A DNA stretch of 64,000 nt from Chromobacterium rhizoryzae (lineage in GTDB: Bacteria > Pseudomonadota > Gammaproteobacteria > Burkholderiales > Chromobacteriaceae), in NCBI RefSeq assembly GCF_020544465.1, contig NZ_CP066126.1:5022001-5086000 (forward strand), written 5' to 3'. Numbering within the stretch: the first letter of the stretch is position 1; every line of letters begins with the position of its first letter. This document shows positions 1 to 8,437 of the stretch, piece after piece. Position numbers and translations under genes: made by a program. The notes below the pieces were generated by a model, which did not search any database, was not told the DNA's origin, and saw only the letters and a list, made by a program, of their open reading frames with translations.

Positions 1-2
1 TG

Positions 3-899
3 GACCGCCGCCTGGTCGCCTGCGTGATCACCTTCGGCCTGGTCACGCCCTATATGGTGTTCCCGGTGGGCTTCGGCGATATCTTTCTGAAGCAGATCCT
101 GCTCGGCAACATCGCCAAATCCGGCATGGACGTGCGCGGCGTCAATGTGATGCACGCGATGGCGATACCGGCGCTGGGCATGCTGGCCGGCCTGCTGTGG
201 GCGGTGCTGGTCAGCTACCGCAAACCGCGCCAGTACGCGCTGGGCAAGATAGAAAACGCCGAACGCACCCGCGCCAAGGTCAGCCGCAAATCGCTGGCCA
301 CCGCGCTGCTGGCGATCACGCTGGCCTTCGCGGTGCAGCTGTATACCGATTCGATGATCATGGGCGCGCTGGCGGGCTTTCTGCTCTTCCTCGCCACCGG
401 CGTGGTGAAATGGAAGGACGCGGACGGTCTGTTCAACGAAGGCATGAAGATGATGGCGATGATAGGCTTCACCATGATCACCGCCCAGGGCTTCGCGGAA
501 GTGCTGAAGGCCACCGGCCAGGTGGGCGCGCTGGTGACCGCCAGCGCCGGCCTGTTCGCCGGCAATCAGGGCGTGGCCGCCTTCGCCATGCTGCTGGTGG
601 GCCTGGTGGTGACTCTGGGCATAGGCTCGTCCTTCTCCACCGTGCCCATTCTCACCGCCATCTACGTGCCCCTGTGCATGCACCTCGGCTTCTCGCCGCT
701 GGCCACCGTGGCCATCATCGGCACCGCCGGCGCGCTGGGCGACGCCGGCTCGCCGGCTTCTGACTCCACGCTGGGCCCGACTTCGGGCCTGAACGTGGAC
801 GGCCAGCACGACCATATCCGCGACACCGTGCTGCCCACCTTCCTGCACTACAACCTGCCTGTGCTGGCGGCCGGCTGGATCGCGGCCATGGTGTTGTAG
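3..899 (+). CDS. Na+/H+ antiporter-family membrane protein, 3' part
   Basis: The reading frame is open from the left edge of the window and ends at TAG 897-899, so the N-terminus lies outside. The visible part (about 298 residues) is almost entirely hydrophobic helices, roughly eight, with short loops. A Gly/Ser/Thr-rich helix pair (GIGSSFSTVPILTAIY and GALGDAGSPASDSTLGP) near the C-terminus resembles ion-binding re-entrant regions of the NhaC/YuiF-type antiporter families. It probably exchanges Na+ or an organic cation/amino acid for H+ across the inner membrane; the substrate cannot be read from the sequence. slyX follows after one base, suggesting cotranscription. Family assignment is fairly good, substrate unknown. 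Confidence 0.75.
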   Translation, partial: DRRLVACVITFGLVTPYMVFPVGFGDIFLKQILLGNIAKSGMDVRGVNVMHAMAIPALGMLAGLLWAVLVSYRKPRQYALGKIENAERTRAKVSRKSLATALLAITLAFAVQLYTDSMIMGALAGFLLFLATGVVKWKDADGLFNEGMKMMAMIGFTMITAQGFAEVLKATGQVGALVTASAGLFAGNQGVAAFAMLLVGLVVTLGIGSSFSTVPILTAIYVPLCMHLGFSPLATVAIIGTAGALGDAGSPASDSTLGPTSGLNVDGQHDHIRDTVLPTFLHYNLPVLAAGWIAAMVL

Positions 900-900
900 A

Positions 901-1131
901 ATGGCCGGCATGGATGATCAAATCGATGCCCGCCTGGCCGAAATGGAAGTGAAGCTCGCCTTCCAGGACGAACTATTGGACGCGCTGAACGCCACCGTGG
1001 CGCGCCAGCAAAAAGACATGGAGTTGCTGCAACAGCAGATGCGTCTGCTCTACCAGCAATTCCGTCAGGCCCAGCCGGACGACGCCGCGTCCGGCCTCAG
1101 CCTGCGCGACGAGGTTCCGCCGCATTATTGA
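901..1131 (+). CDS. slyX: SlyX family protein
   Basis: A 76-residue acidic protein predicted to be almost wholly coiled coil. It has the family pattern of an N-terminal RLAEMEVKLAFQDELLDALN stretch, a Gln/Met-rich heptad region, and the characteristic C-terminal PPHY. SlyX proteins are small cytoplasmic proteins of unknown biochemical role, named for linkage to slyD in E. coli. An ATG at 910 would give MDDQIDARL, nearer the usual family start; neither start has a clear ribosome-binding site. The gene lies one base after the antiporter stop. A degraded copy of the mobile repeat begins 16 bases after its stop. Confidence 0.85.
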   Translation: MAGMDDQIDARLAEMEVKLAFQDELLDALNATVARQQKDMELLQQQMRLLYQQFRQAQPDDAASGLSLRDEVPPHY

Positions 1132-1146
1132 GCTGGCGGCGGCTTA

Positions 1147-1297
1147 GAAGCGGTTCAACGTCTCGCGAGCTAAGGCGAGACCAGGCGAAAACCGCTGAGA
1201 AAGCGGAATGCGCACGTGGCGCATAAGTATTTCGAAGCGGTTTCAACACCCTGTATCTCATTATCCCGCCGATGCGCAGCAGGCTTGGAACAGGCGC
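1147..1297. mobile_element. Degraded copy of the 140-bp MITE-like element
   Basis: Much of this stretch aligns with the element at 9697-9836: the CTCGCGAGCTAAGGCGAGAC block, the GCTGAGAAAGCGGAATG block and the ATTTCGAAGCGGTTTCAAC block are shared in order. TTA (1144-1146) precedes it, as expected of a TNA target. The right part carries about 11 extra bases and the right terminal repeat is eroded (GGAACAGGCGC). The right end touches the TAG stop of the minus-strand acetyltransferase gene. Call based on visual alignment. Confidence 0.7.
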
Positions 1298-1872
1298 TAG
1301 CGGTGGCCCTTGCGACGCGACACCGTCGCCTCGATATTCTTGCGGCCGATCAGCGGCGCCGGTTCCGGCATGTCCGGCGCGGTGTCGCCCAGCCATTTGT
1401 ACATCACCAGACAGTCCACCAGACCCAGCCCCGCGTGACGATAGGCGCGCGGCAAACGCCCCACCTGCTCGTAGCCCAGCTTGCGCCACAAGGCCACCGC
1501 CACCTCGTTGCTGGCCACCACGGAATTGAACTGCATCGCCAGGAAACCGCTGTCGCGCGCCAATTGCTGCGAATGCTCGCACATCAGCCGCGCCACGCCC
1601 TTGCCGCGCGCCGCCTCGGCCACCATATAGCCGCAGTTGCAGACATGGCCGCCCGGGCCGGCGGCGTTGGGCTTGAGAAAATACGAGCCCAGCAGCGCGC
1701 CATCCTCCTCCGCCACCAGCGTGTGCAAAGGCAGCCGCAACCACAGCTCGCGCGCCTGCTCCCGCGTCATCTCCGGATCGAAGGCGTAGGTTTCCCTGGC
1801 CGCCACCACCGCGTGGAACACCGGCCAGAAACGCTCGAAATCGTCGTCGTTCATCGGTCTGATCGTAATCAT
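1297..1872 (-). CDS. GNAT family N-acetyltransferase
   Basis: A 191-residue protein with the GNAT fold order: N-terminal MITIRPMNDDDFERFWPVF, a central strand LLGSYFLKPN, then the acetyl-CoA motif (VAEAARGKGVARLMCEHSQ, with R-G-K-G-V-A as the pyrophosphate-binding loop) and the MQFNSVVASNEVAVALWRKL motif. It probably acetylates a small molecule or protein N-terminus; the substrate is unknown. The start ATG (1870-1872) overlaps the EamA stop as ATGA, so the two genes are translationally coupled in one minus-strand operon. The much longer open frame running back to 5058 crosses dapC and dapD and is not used. Confidence 0.9.
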   Translation of the reverse strand: MITIRPMNDDDFERFWPVFHAVVAARETYAFDPEMTREQARELWLRLPLHTLVAEEDGALLGSYFLKPNAAGPGGHVCNCGYMVAEAARGKGVARLMCEHSQQLARDSGFLAMQFNSVVASNEVAVALWRKLGYEQVGRLPRAYRHAGLGLVDCLVMYKWLGDTAPDMPEPAPLIGRKNIEATVSRRKGHR

Positions 1873-2783
1873 GCTGCCTCCTGTTTCAATTGCGCCGTCC
1901 CCGGCTTTCTGGTCATGCGTCCGGACAACAGGCTGGCGCTGGCGATCAAGGCGCCGCCCGCCCATTCGCGCGGCGTCATCGCCTCGCCGGCCAGCAAATA
2001 GGCCGACGCCGCCGCGAACAACAACTCCATCAGCATCAACGTCATCGTCTGCGTCGCCGGCAGAATGGAAACCCCGTGCTGCGATATCACGCTGGTGCAC
2101 AGCAAGGTGACGCCCAGGATGCCCAGCACCAGCCAGCTTTGCGGCGGTATCTGCAAAATGCCGCCCAACTGCCCGGCCAGCGCCAGCTTGATCGCGCCGA
2201 TGGACGCCACGCCGAACCAGATCGACGCCGATTTGACCGGCACCGGAATGGACTGGGCGCCGCGGCTGATCACATTGCCCAGCGCGAAGGCCATGCCGCC
2301 GGACAAGGCCAGCCATTCGTAGCGATGGCTGAGCGGCAGCTCCCCGGCGAACAGGCCGGGACGATAGATGAAGATGAAGCAGCCGAGCAGCGACAGGGCC
2401 ACCACCAGCCAGCCGCTGCGGGTCAGGCGCTCCTTCAGGATCAGCCGCGACAGGAACACCGTCCACAGCGGCGACAGGTAGAACAGCAGCAAGACCCGCA
2501 TCACTTGTCCCTCGGACACGGCCCAGGTATAGCTGTAGTTGCACCAGCCGAACACCGCGGTCAGCACCAGCAACACCGGCTGCAGCCGGAATTGGCGGCG
2601 GTAGACGTCGAAAAAGGTGATCACGCCCAGGGTGATGGCCACCAGATAGACCACCAGCGAGGTCATCGCCACGCTGACTCCGCTTTGATTGAGGCTGCGG
2701 AAGGGATACCACATCAGCCCCCACACCAGCGCGGTGGTCAGAATGCCGGTGGTGGCCAGAAACTTTTGTTTTACAGGTGTCAT
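1869..2783 (-). CDS. EamA/DMT-family transporter
   Basis: 304 residues with ten hydrophobic segments arranged as two EamA repeats (about 10-140 and 160-295). These proteins are inner-membrane exporters or exchangers of metabolites such as amino acids and drugs. The charged tail GRMTRKPGTAQLKQEAA is cytoplasmic. The gene is divergent from dapC, with 58 bases between the two starts that must hold both promoters, and is followed with a 4-base overlap by the GNAT gene. An exporter plus acetyltransferase pair suggests detoxification or efflux of a modified metabolite; this is inference. Confidence 0.88.
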   Translation of the reverse strand: MTPVKQKFLATTGILTTALVWGLMWYPFRSLNQSGVSVAMTSLVVYLVAITLGVITFFDVYRRQFRLQPVLLVLTAVFGWCNYSYTWAVSEGQVMRVLLLFYLSPLWTVFLSRLILKERLTRSGWLVVALSLLGCFIFIYRPGLFAGELPLSHRYEWLALSGGMAFALGNVISRGAQSIPVPVKSASIWFGVASIGAIKLALAGQLGGILQIPPQSWLVLGILGVTLLCTSVISQHGVSILPATQTMTLMLMELLFAAASAYLLAGEAMTPREWAGGALIASASLLSGRMTRKPGTAQLKQEAA

Positions 2784-2841
2784 TGCTGTTCTTAAGATGT
2801 TCGCTGTTCGTTTGCTTGCGCCCGCTTTCCTGGAGATACCC

Positions 2842-4044
2842 GTGAACCCTCGCCTGGCCCAATTGCAGCCCTATCCGTTTCAACGCCTGCGCGCCCTGCT
2901 CGCCGGCACGACGCCACCCGCGGACAAGGCGCACATCAACCTGTCGATAGGCGAACCCAAGCACCCGACGCCGGCGCTGGTGGAACAGGCGCTGATAGCC
3001 AATCTGGGCGGCTTGTCGCAATACCCGGCCACGCTGGGCAGCGAAGCGCTGCGCCAGGCCTGCGCCGCCTGGATGCGGCGGCGTTATGACCTGAACCTGG
3101 ATGCGCAAAGCGAGATACTGCCGGTCAACGGCAGCCGTGAAGCCTTGTTTGCTTTTGTGCAGACGGTGATCGACGCAAGCGCGGAGCCGGCGCCGGTAGT
3201 GATATCCCCGAATCCTTTTTACCAGATTTACGAAGGCGCGGCACTGTTGGCCGGCGCCGAGCCCCACTATGTCAACTGCCTGGCCGAACAGCGCTTCCAG
3301 CCGGACTGGAGCCAGGTGCCGGAGTCGGTGTGGGCACGCACCCAGTTGGTGATCGTGTGCAGCCCCGGCAACCCCACCGGCGCGGTGATGTCGCTGGCCG
3401 ATTGGGAAACCCTGTTTCAGCTGTCCGACCGCTACGGCTTCGTCATCGCCAGCGACGAGTGCTATTCCGAAATCCACTTCGGCCGGCCGCCTCTGGGCGG
3501 GCTGGAGGCGGCGAGCAAGCTGGGACGCGGCTTTGAGCGGCTGCTGATGTTCACCAGCCTGTCCAAGCGCTCCAACGTGCCCGGCATGCGCTCGGGCTTC
3601 GTCGCCGGCGACGCGGCGCTCCTGGCGAAATTCCTGCTCTACCGCACCTACCACGGCAGCGCGATGAGCCTGACGATACAGGCGGCCAGCGTGGCGGCCT
3701 GGAACGACGAGGATCACGTCGAGTCCAACCGGGCGCAATACATCGCCAAGTTCGACGCGGTCACCCCGCGGCTGGCGATGGGGCTGGAAGTGCGCCGCCC
3801 GGACGCCGGTTTCTACCTGTGGGCCAAGGTGCCGGACGGGAATGATGTAGACTTCGCCAAGGCGCTGTTCGCCGAAGAACACGTCACCGTGCTGCCCGGC
3901 AGCTACCTGGCGCGCGAGGCCCACGGCGTCAATCCCGGCGCCGGCTATGTCCGCGTCGCGCTGGTGGCCACGCTGGAGGAATGCGTGGCCGGCGTCGAGC
4001 GCATCGTCGCCTTCGCCGAGCGCCGGCAGCGCCAGACCCCCTGA
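2842..4044 (+). CDS. dapC: Succinyldiaminopimelate transaminase
   Basis: 400 residues, a fold-type I PLP aminotransferase. It starts MNPRLAQLQPYPFQRLRALL at GTG 2842, preceded by a GGAGA ribosome-binding site. Visible motifs are INLSIGEPKHPTP near the N-terminus, VCSPGNPTGAVM (substrate and PLP-phosphate region), ASDECYSEIHF (PLP-ring Asp and Tyr) and FTSLSKRSNVPGMRSGF with the Schiff-base Lys. It makes N-succinyl-LL-2,6-diaminopimelate from the keto precursor and glutamate in the succinylase branch of lysine/DAP synthesis. dapD, the preceding enzyme of the same branch, follows 84 bases downstream, which fixes DapC over other class I aminotransferases. Confidence 0.92.
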   Translation: MNPRLAQLQPYPFQRLRALLAGTTPPADKAHINLSIGEPKHPTPALVEQALIANLGGLSQYPATLGSEALRQACAAWMRRRYDLNLDAQSEILPVNGSREALFAFVQTVIDASAEPAPVVISPNPFYQIYEGAALLAGAEPHYVNCLAEQRFQPDWSQVPESVWARTQLVIVCSPGNPTGAVMSLADWETLFQLSDRYGFVIASDECYSEIHFGRPPLGGLEAASKLGRGFERLLMFTSLSKRSNVPGMRSGFVAGDAALLAKFLLYRTYHGSAMSLTIQAASVAAWNDEDHVESNRAQYIAKFDAVTPRLAMGLEVRRPDAGFYLWAKVPDGNDVDFAKALFAEEHVTVLPGSYLAREAHGVNPGAGYVRVALVATLEECVAGVERIVAFAERRQRQTP

Positions 4045-4128
4045 ATCCACGCGGCCCGCCTCCGGCGCGGCCGCTTGAAAGCGAATTGAATGACGACTTC
4101 CATCCACATTGCCAAAGGACTGAACACC

Positions 4129-4950
4129 ATGCATCCGATCCAGACCCTGATCGAAGAAGCGTTTGAGAAGCGCGCCGAGATCACGCCCGCCACCGTCTCC
4201 GCCGAACTGAAGGCCGCCATCGGCCAGGTGATCGCCGAGCTGGACGCCGGCCGCCTGCGCGTGGCGGAAAAACAGGGCGCCGACTGGGTGGTGAACCAGT
4301 GGGTGAAGAAGGCGGTGCTGCTGTCTTTCCGCATCCGCGACAATGAAATCTCCGATGACGGCGTCAACCGCTACTTCGACAAGGTCGACACCAAGTTCGC
4401 CGACTGGAACCCGGCCCGCTTCCAGGAAGCCGGTTTCCGCGTGGTGCCGGGCGCGGTGGCGCGCAAGGGCAGCTTCATCGCCAAGAACACCGTGCTGATG
4501 CCGTCCTACGTCAATATCGGCGCCTACGTCGACGAAGGCGCGATGGTGGACACCTGGGCCACCGTCGGCTCCTGCGCCCAGATCGGCAAGAACGTTCACC
4601 TGTCCGGCGGCGTCGGCATCGGCGGCGTGCTGGAACCGCTGCAGGCCAACCCCACCATCATCGAAGACAACTGCTTCATCGGCGCACGTTCGGAAATCGT
4701 CGAAGGCGTGATCGTAGGCGAAGGCTCGGTGATCTCCATGGGCGTCTACATCGGCCAATCCACCAAGATCTACGACCGCGAAACCGGCGAAGTCAGCTAC
4801 GGTCGCGTGCCGCCGGGCTCGGTGGTGGTGTCCGGCAACCTGCCCAGCAAGGACGGCAGCCACAGCCTGTACTGCGCGGTGATCGTCAAGAAAGTGGACG
4901 CTCAGACTCGCAGCAAGACCAGCATCAACGAGCTGCTGCGCGGCGTGTAA
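4129..4950 (+). CDS. dapD: Tetrahydrodipicolinate N-succinyltransferase
   Basis: 273 residues, matching the usual length of about 274. An N-terminal helical domain (HPIQTLIEEAFEKRAEITP) is followed by a left-handed beta-helix of hexapeptide repeats (about 105-235: VLMPSYVNIGAYVDEGAMVD, IGKNVHLSGGVGIGGVLEP, IIEDNCFIGARSEIVEGVIV). It transfers succinyl from succinyl-CoA to tetrahydrodipicolinate in the DAP/lysine pathway. ATG 4129 is chosen because AAAGGA lies just upstream and family members begin at MHPIQ; an in-frame ATG at 4090 would add 13 unrelated residues. It lies 84 bases after dapC on the same strand. Confidence 0.95.
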   Translation: MHPIQTLIEEAFEKRAEITPATVSAELKAAIGQVIAELDAGRLRVAEKQGADWVVNQWVKKAVLLSFRIRDNEISDDGVNRYFDKVDTKFADWNPARFQEAGFRVVPGAVARKGSFIAKNTVLMPSYVNIGAYVDEGAMVDTWATVGSCAQIGKNVHLSGGVGIGGVLEPLQANPTIIEDNCFIGARSEIVEGVIVGEGSVISMGVYIGQSTKIYDRETGEVSYGRVPPGSVVVSGNLPSKDGSHSLYCAVIVKKVDAQTRSKTSINELLRGV

Positions 4951-5312
4951 GGCCCCGCCGTCCGCCGGCTCGGGCGGACGGTCGGCTCGCCCGCCGTTCG
5001 CCTTTTCTCCCCTCCGTCGTCGCCTCTCGGCGTCTCCGGCCGCATTGCAATGCAGCATATTTGCATCGCGAATGCTGTTGAAATTTGGCTAGTCCACGAC
5101 AAGTCTATAAAATCTCCAGTTCGAAAAGAATCGGCAAAAAAGCGGCCGCTCTCCAAGCACCGCTCAGCCCAGGCCGCGAAGCGCCGCCAGCCAAGGCGCA
5201 GCGCAACGCCAAAGCTTGGGCGACGGGCTTCAAGAGCCGCTTTGCCTGAACGGCCCGCCATCGCACCGCTCCGGGTCCGCCGTTTCAACCGAAGCCGTCC
5301 GCGGCTTCACGC
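4951..5312. other. Intergenic region upstream of the mla operon
   Basis: 362 bases without a convincing gene. Just after dapD is a GC-rich inverted repeat (CGTCCGCC / GGCGGACG, about 4969-4992) without a T-run, which may be a weak terminator. A local AT-rich patch at 5078-5115 contains TTGAAA and TATAAA but 22 bases apart, so it is at best a poor sigma-70 promoter. A 115-codon open frame starts at 5050, but it has no family resemblance and runs into mlaF in another frame. The mla promoter should lie here; I cannot place it precisely. Confidence 0.5.
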
Positions 5313-6149
5313 ATGCTATCTGGAAAACTTGTGTCTTCTGACAATTTCATCGAGTTCAGAAACGTCAGCTTCGCCTATGGCGAACGGCCCATTCTGAAAA
5401 ACCTCAACCTCGCGATTCCGCGCGGCAAGCTGGTGGCCGTCATGGGCGGCAGCGGCAGCGGCAAGACCACGCTGCTGCGGCTGATCTCGGGCCAGAACCG
5501 GCCGCAAAGCGGCGAGGTGCTGGTGGACGGCAAGAGCGTCGCCAAAATGAGCGCCGCCGAACTTTATCAACACCGCCGCCGCATGGGCATGTTGTTCCAG
5601 TTCGGCGCGCTGTTCACCGATCTGTCGGTGTTCGACAACGTCGCCTTCCCCATTCGCGAGCACACCAAGTTGCCGGACAGCATGATCCGCGACCTGGTGA
5701 CCATGAAGCTGGAAGCGGTCGGCCTGCGCGGCACCCAGCAGCTGATGCCGGCCGAACTGTCCGGCGGCATGGCGCGCCGGGTGGCGCTGGCGCGCGCCAT
5801 CGCGCTGGACCCACAGCTAATGCTGTACGACGAACCCTTCACCGGCCTGGACCCGATCTCGCTGGGCGTGATCGCCCACCTGATCAAGAAGCTCAACCAC
5901 GCGCTGGGCACCACCGCGGTGATGGTCACCCACGACGTGCACAAATCGCTGGAGATCGTGGACCACGTGCTCTTCGTCGCAGGCGGCGAAATCGTCGCCC
6001 AGGGCACGCCGGACCAGGTGCGCAATTCGGATTCGCCATGGGTGCACCAATTCATCTGGGGCGAGGCCGACGGCCCGGTGCATTACGCCTATCCGGCGGA
6101 GCGCTCGCTCGCCGACGACCTGGGACTCAACGGAGGCCGCCATGCTTGA
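5313..6149 (+). CDS. mlaF: Phospholipid ABC transporter ATP-binding protein MlaF
   Basis: 278 residues with a complete ABC ATPase domain: Walker A GGSGSGKTT (residues 45-53), a Q-loop at MLFQFGALFTDLSVFDNVAF, the signature LSGGMARRVALARAI, Walker B LMLYDEPFTGLDP and the switch His in VMVTHDVH. It powers the MlaFEDB inner-membrane complex that moves phospholipids between inner and outer membranes to keep outer-membrane lipid asymmetry. An in-frame GTG at 5331 (giving MSSDNFIEF) is an alternative start. The gene overlaps mlaE by 8 bases and opens the operon mlaFEDCBA. Confidence 0.93.
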   Translation: MLSGKLVSSDNFIEFRNVSFAYGERPILKNLNLAIPRGKLVAVMGGSGSGKTTLLRLISGQNRPQSGEVLVDGKSVAKMSAAELYQHRRRMGMLFQFGALFTDLSVFDNVAFPIREHTKLPDSMIRDLVTMKLEAVGLRGTQQLMPAELSGGMARRVALARAIALDPQLMLYDEPFTGLDPISLGVIAHLIKKLNHALGTTAVMVTHDVHKSLEIVDHVLFVAGGEIVAQGTPDQVRNSDSPWVHQFIWGEADGPVHYAYPAERSLADDLGLNGGRHA

Positions 6150-6927
6150 CCTGATCGCCGCGCCCTTGCGCAGACTAGGCCATCTCGCCATCAACGCCGT
6201 CTGGCGGCTGGGCTTCGCCTGCCGCTTTCTGGTGGCCATCCTGCGGGGCAGCGGCCAAAGCCTGCTGCGGCCGCAACTGACCATACGCGAGGTCTACTTC
6301 GCCGGCGTCATGTCCTTGATCATCATCCTGGTGTCCGGCCTCTTCGTCGGCATGGTGCTGGGCCTGCAGGGCTACAGCACCCTCGCCAAATTCGGCTCCT
6401 CCGACGCGCTGGGCGCGGTGGTGGCACTGGCCCTGCTGCGCGAATTGGGCCCGGTGCTGGCCGCGCTCTTGTTCGCCAGCCGCGCCGGCAGCGCGATGAC
6501 GGCCGAAATCGGCCTGATGAAAACCACGGAGCAACTGGACGCGATGAGCGTGATGGCGGTCGATCCGATCGCCCGCGTCGTGGCGCCGCGCTTCTGGGCC
6601 GGCGTGATCTCCATGCCCATCCTGGCCGCGCTGTTCAACGTGGTCGGCATCTTCGGCGGCTACCTGGTGGGCGTGGTGATGATAGGCCTGGACGTCGGCA
6701 CCTTCTGGTCGCAGATGCAGGCCAACGTCGATCTGCATTTCGATGTGGTCAACGGACTGATCAAGAGCCTGTGCTTCGGCGTCGCCGTCACCCTGATCGC
6801 CGTGTTCGAAGGCTATGACGCCACTCCGACGGCCAGCGGCGTGTCCGCCGCCACCACCCGGACCGTGGTCACCTCCGCATTGGTCATCCTGGCGCTGGAT
6901 TTCATCCTGACCGCCTTCATGTTCTAG
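6142..6927 (+). CDS. mlaE: Phospholipid ABC transporter permease MlaE
   Basis: 261 residues with five to six membrane spans. It has the MlaE/YrbE pattern: an N-terminal amphipathic helix, YFAGVMSLIIILVSGLFVGM, the coupling region LRELGPVLAALLFASRAGSA followed by AEIGLMKTTEQLDAM, and VAPRFWAGVISMPILAALFN. It is the membrane subunit that pairs with MlaF and holds the MlaD hexamer. It overlaps mlaF by 8 bases and is followed by mlaD after 11 bases, consistent with one transcript. Confidence 0.93.
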   Translation: MLDLIAAPLRRLGHLAINAVWRLGFACRFLVAILRGSGQSLLRPQLTIREVYFAGVMSLIIILVSGLFVGMVLGLQGYSTLAKFGSSDALGAVVALALLRELGPVLAALLFASRAGSAMTAEIGLMKTTEQLDAMSVMAVDPIARVVAPRFWAGVISMPILAALFNVVGIFGGYLVGVVMIGLDVGTFWSQMQANVDLHFDVVNGLIKSLCFGVAVTLIAVFEGYDATPTASGVSAATTRTVVTSALVILALDFILTAFMF

Positions 6928-6938
6928 GAAAAACCCGA

Positions 6939-7412
6939 ATGAAACGCTCTACTATTGACTTGTGGGTAGGCATTTTCGTGGCGCTGGGCATTGCCGCCGT
7001 CACCTTTCTGTCGCTGAAAGTGGCCAATCTGGTCCCGCAAAGCGCCAACCAGACCTATGTGCTCTACGCCGACTTCGACAACGTCGGCGGACTGAAGGTC
7101 AAAGCGCCGGTCAAGGAAGCCGGCGTGGTGATCGGACGCGTGGCCGACATCCGGCTCAACCCGAAAACTTATCGCGCCCGCGTGACTCTGAATATTGACA
7201 AGACCTATCAGATCAGCGACGACGCCAGCGCGTCCATCCTGACCGCCGGTCTGCTGGGCGAACAATATATCGGCATGCTGCAAGGCGGCTCGGAAACCAA
7301 TCTGGCCCCGGGCGGCACCATCACCATCACCTCCTCGGCCATGGTGCTGGAACAATTGATCGGCAAGTTCATAACGGGCTTTACCGATAGCAACAAGAGC
7401 GCTGACAAATAG
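6939..7412 (+). CDS. mlaD: MCE-domain phospholipid-binding protein MlaD
   Basis: 157 residues: one N-terminal membrane anchor (STIDLWVGIFVALGIAAVTF), then a single MCE beta-barrel domain (about 38-118, LYADFDNVGGLKVKAPVKEA through LGEQYIGMLQGG) and a C-terminal helix (SSAMVLEQLIGKFITGF) that would form the central hydrophobic pore of the hexamer. It sits in the periplasm on MlaE and passes lipids to and from MlaC. Length and domain order match single-MCE MlaD proteins. Confidence 0.93.
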   Translation: MKRSTIDLWVGIFVALGIAAVTFLSLKVANLVPQSANQTYVLYADFDNVGGLKVKAPVKEAGVVIGRVADIRLNPKTYRARVTLNIDKTYQISDDASASILTAGLLGEQYIGMLQGGSETNLAPGGTITITSSAMVLEQLIGKFITGFTDSNKSADK

Positions 7413-7501
7413 CGCGGCACAAAGACGGGGCACCCCGCAACACACTGCCGGCCGGCGCGCTGCCCGCGCCGCCGGCTCACTCGCAATCGATTGGAAAAAA
7501 G

Positions 7502-8128
7502 ATGAAAAAACTGCTCGCATTCTGCTGTCTGTTGTTCGGCCTGTCTGCCGCGGCCCAAGCCGCCGGCGACACCCCCACCGACGTGATCAAGGACGCTTCC
7601 CGCCAGGTGCTGGAAGTGCTGAAACAGGACAACGGCAAGAACACCAAGCAAATCCGCCTGCAGGCGGAAGCGGTGGCGGTGCCGATGTTCGACTTCCAAC
7701 GCATGACCGCGCTGGCCGTGGGCCTGGGCTGGCGCCAGGCCAGCGCCGAGCAGCGCACCCAGCTGACCCAGCAGTTCCAAACCCTGCTGGTGCGTACTTA
7801 CTCCGCCACCATGACCCGCTTCAAGACCGCCCAGGTCGACGTCAAGCCCAACCCGCTGATGAGCAACGGCGACCGCGACGCCACCGTGAAAACCACGGTG
7901 ACCCTGCCGGGCAACGCCAACCCGGTGGCGGTGGATTATTCGCTGAACAAGGGCGCGCAAGGCTGGAAGATCTATAACGTCAGCGTGGAAGGCGCCAGCC
8001 TGGTCACCGTCTATCGCAACTCCTTCAACGAAGAAGTGCGCAAAAGCGGCGTGGACGGCCTGATCAAGCTGCTGCAGAACAAGAACGCGGCGCCGGCCGC
8101 CGCTGCGCCCGCCAAGGGCAACGCCTGA
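7502..8128 (+). CDS. mlaC: Periplasmic phospholipid-binding protein MlaC
   Basis: 208 residues with a clear Sec signal peptide (MKKLLAFCCLLFGLSAAAQA, cleavage before AGDTP) and the MlaC/Ttg2D fold: PTDVIKDASRQVLEVLKQ, FDFQRMTALAVGLGWRQA, LLVRTYSATMTRFK and the C-terminal DYSLNKGAQGWKIYNVSVEG. It is the soluble shuttle between the inner-membrane MlaFEDB complex and the outer-membrane MlaA complex. The Ala/Pro-rich tail (NAAPAAAAPAKGNA) is disordered. The start of mlaB uses the last base of its stop codon (TGATG). Confidence 0.93.
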   Translation: MKKLLAFCCLLFGLSAAAQAAGDTPTDVIKDASRQVLEVLKQDNGKNTKQIRLQAEAVAVPMFDFQRMTALAVGLGWRQASAEQRTQLTQQFQTLLVRTYSATMTRFKTAQVDVKPNPLMSNGDRDATVKTTVTLPGNANPVAVDYSLNKGAQGWKIYNVSVEGASLVTVYRNSFNEEVRKSGVDGLIKLLQNKNAAPAAAAPAKGNA

Positions 8129-8421
8129 TGCTGAAACGCACCGCCCCCGGCCAGGCCCGGCTCAGCGGCCAACTGAACATGGACAGCTGCGGCCCCTTCG
8201 CCGCGCCGCTGGCCAAGCTCGCCGGCGAAGCGCCCTTGCGCCTGGATCTGTCCGGCGTGACCGGCGCCGACTCGGCCGCGCTGGCCCTGCTGCTTGGCGC
8301 GCGCCGCGCCGCCGACGCCGCCGGCCACGCCCTGTCGCTGGAAAACTGGCCGAGCGGGCTCAGTGCCTTGCTGGACCTTTACTCGCTGGCGGAGCTGCTG
8401 TCCGCCCCGGCGGCGGATTGA
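8128..8421 (+). CDS. mlaB: STAS-domain protein MlaB
   Basis: 97 residues forming one STAS domain. The conserved LDLSGVTGADSAALALLLGA carries the helix that docks on MlaF, with Ser in the position phosphorylated in anti-sigma-factor antagonists. MlaB binds the MlaF ATPase in the cytoplasm and is needed for complex assembly and activity. Translation is coupled to mlaC by a one-base overlap; mlaA follows almost directly. Confidence 0.88.
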   Translation: MLKRTAPGQARLSGQLNMDSCGPFAAPLAKLAGEAPLRLDLSGVTGADSAALALLLGARRAADAAGHALSLENWPSGLSALLDLYSLAELLSAPAAD

Positions 8422-8437
8422 TATGCGGAGAGGATTT

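Noticed and set aside
1297..5058. A 1253-codon open frame on the minus strand
   Set aside because: It runs antisense through dapD, dapC and out of frame through the EamA gene; only its last 191 codons (GNAT gene) have family motifs. Long open antisense frames are expected at this GC content.
5050..5397. A 115-codon open frame upstream of mlaF
   Set aside because: It lacks a ribosome-binding site, is Arg/Ala-rich without motif, and overlaps the start of mlaF in a different frame.
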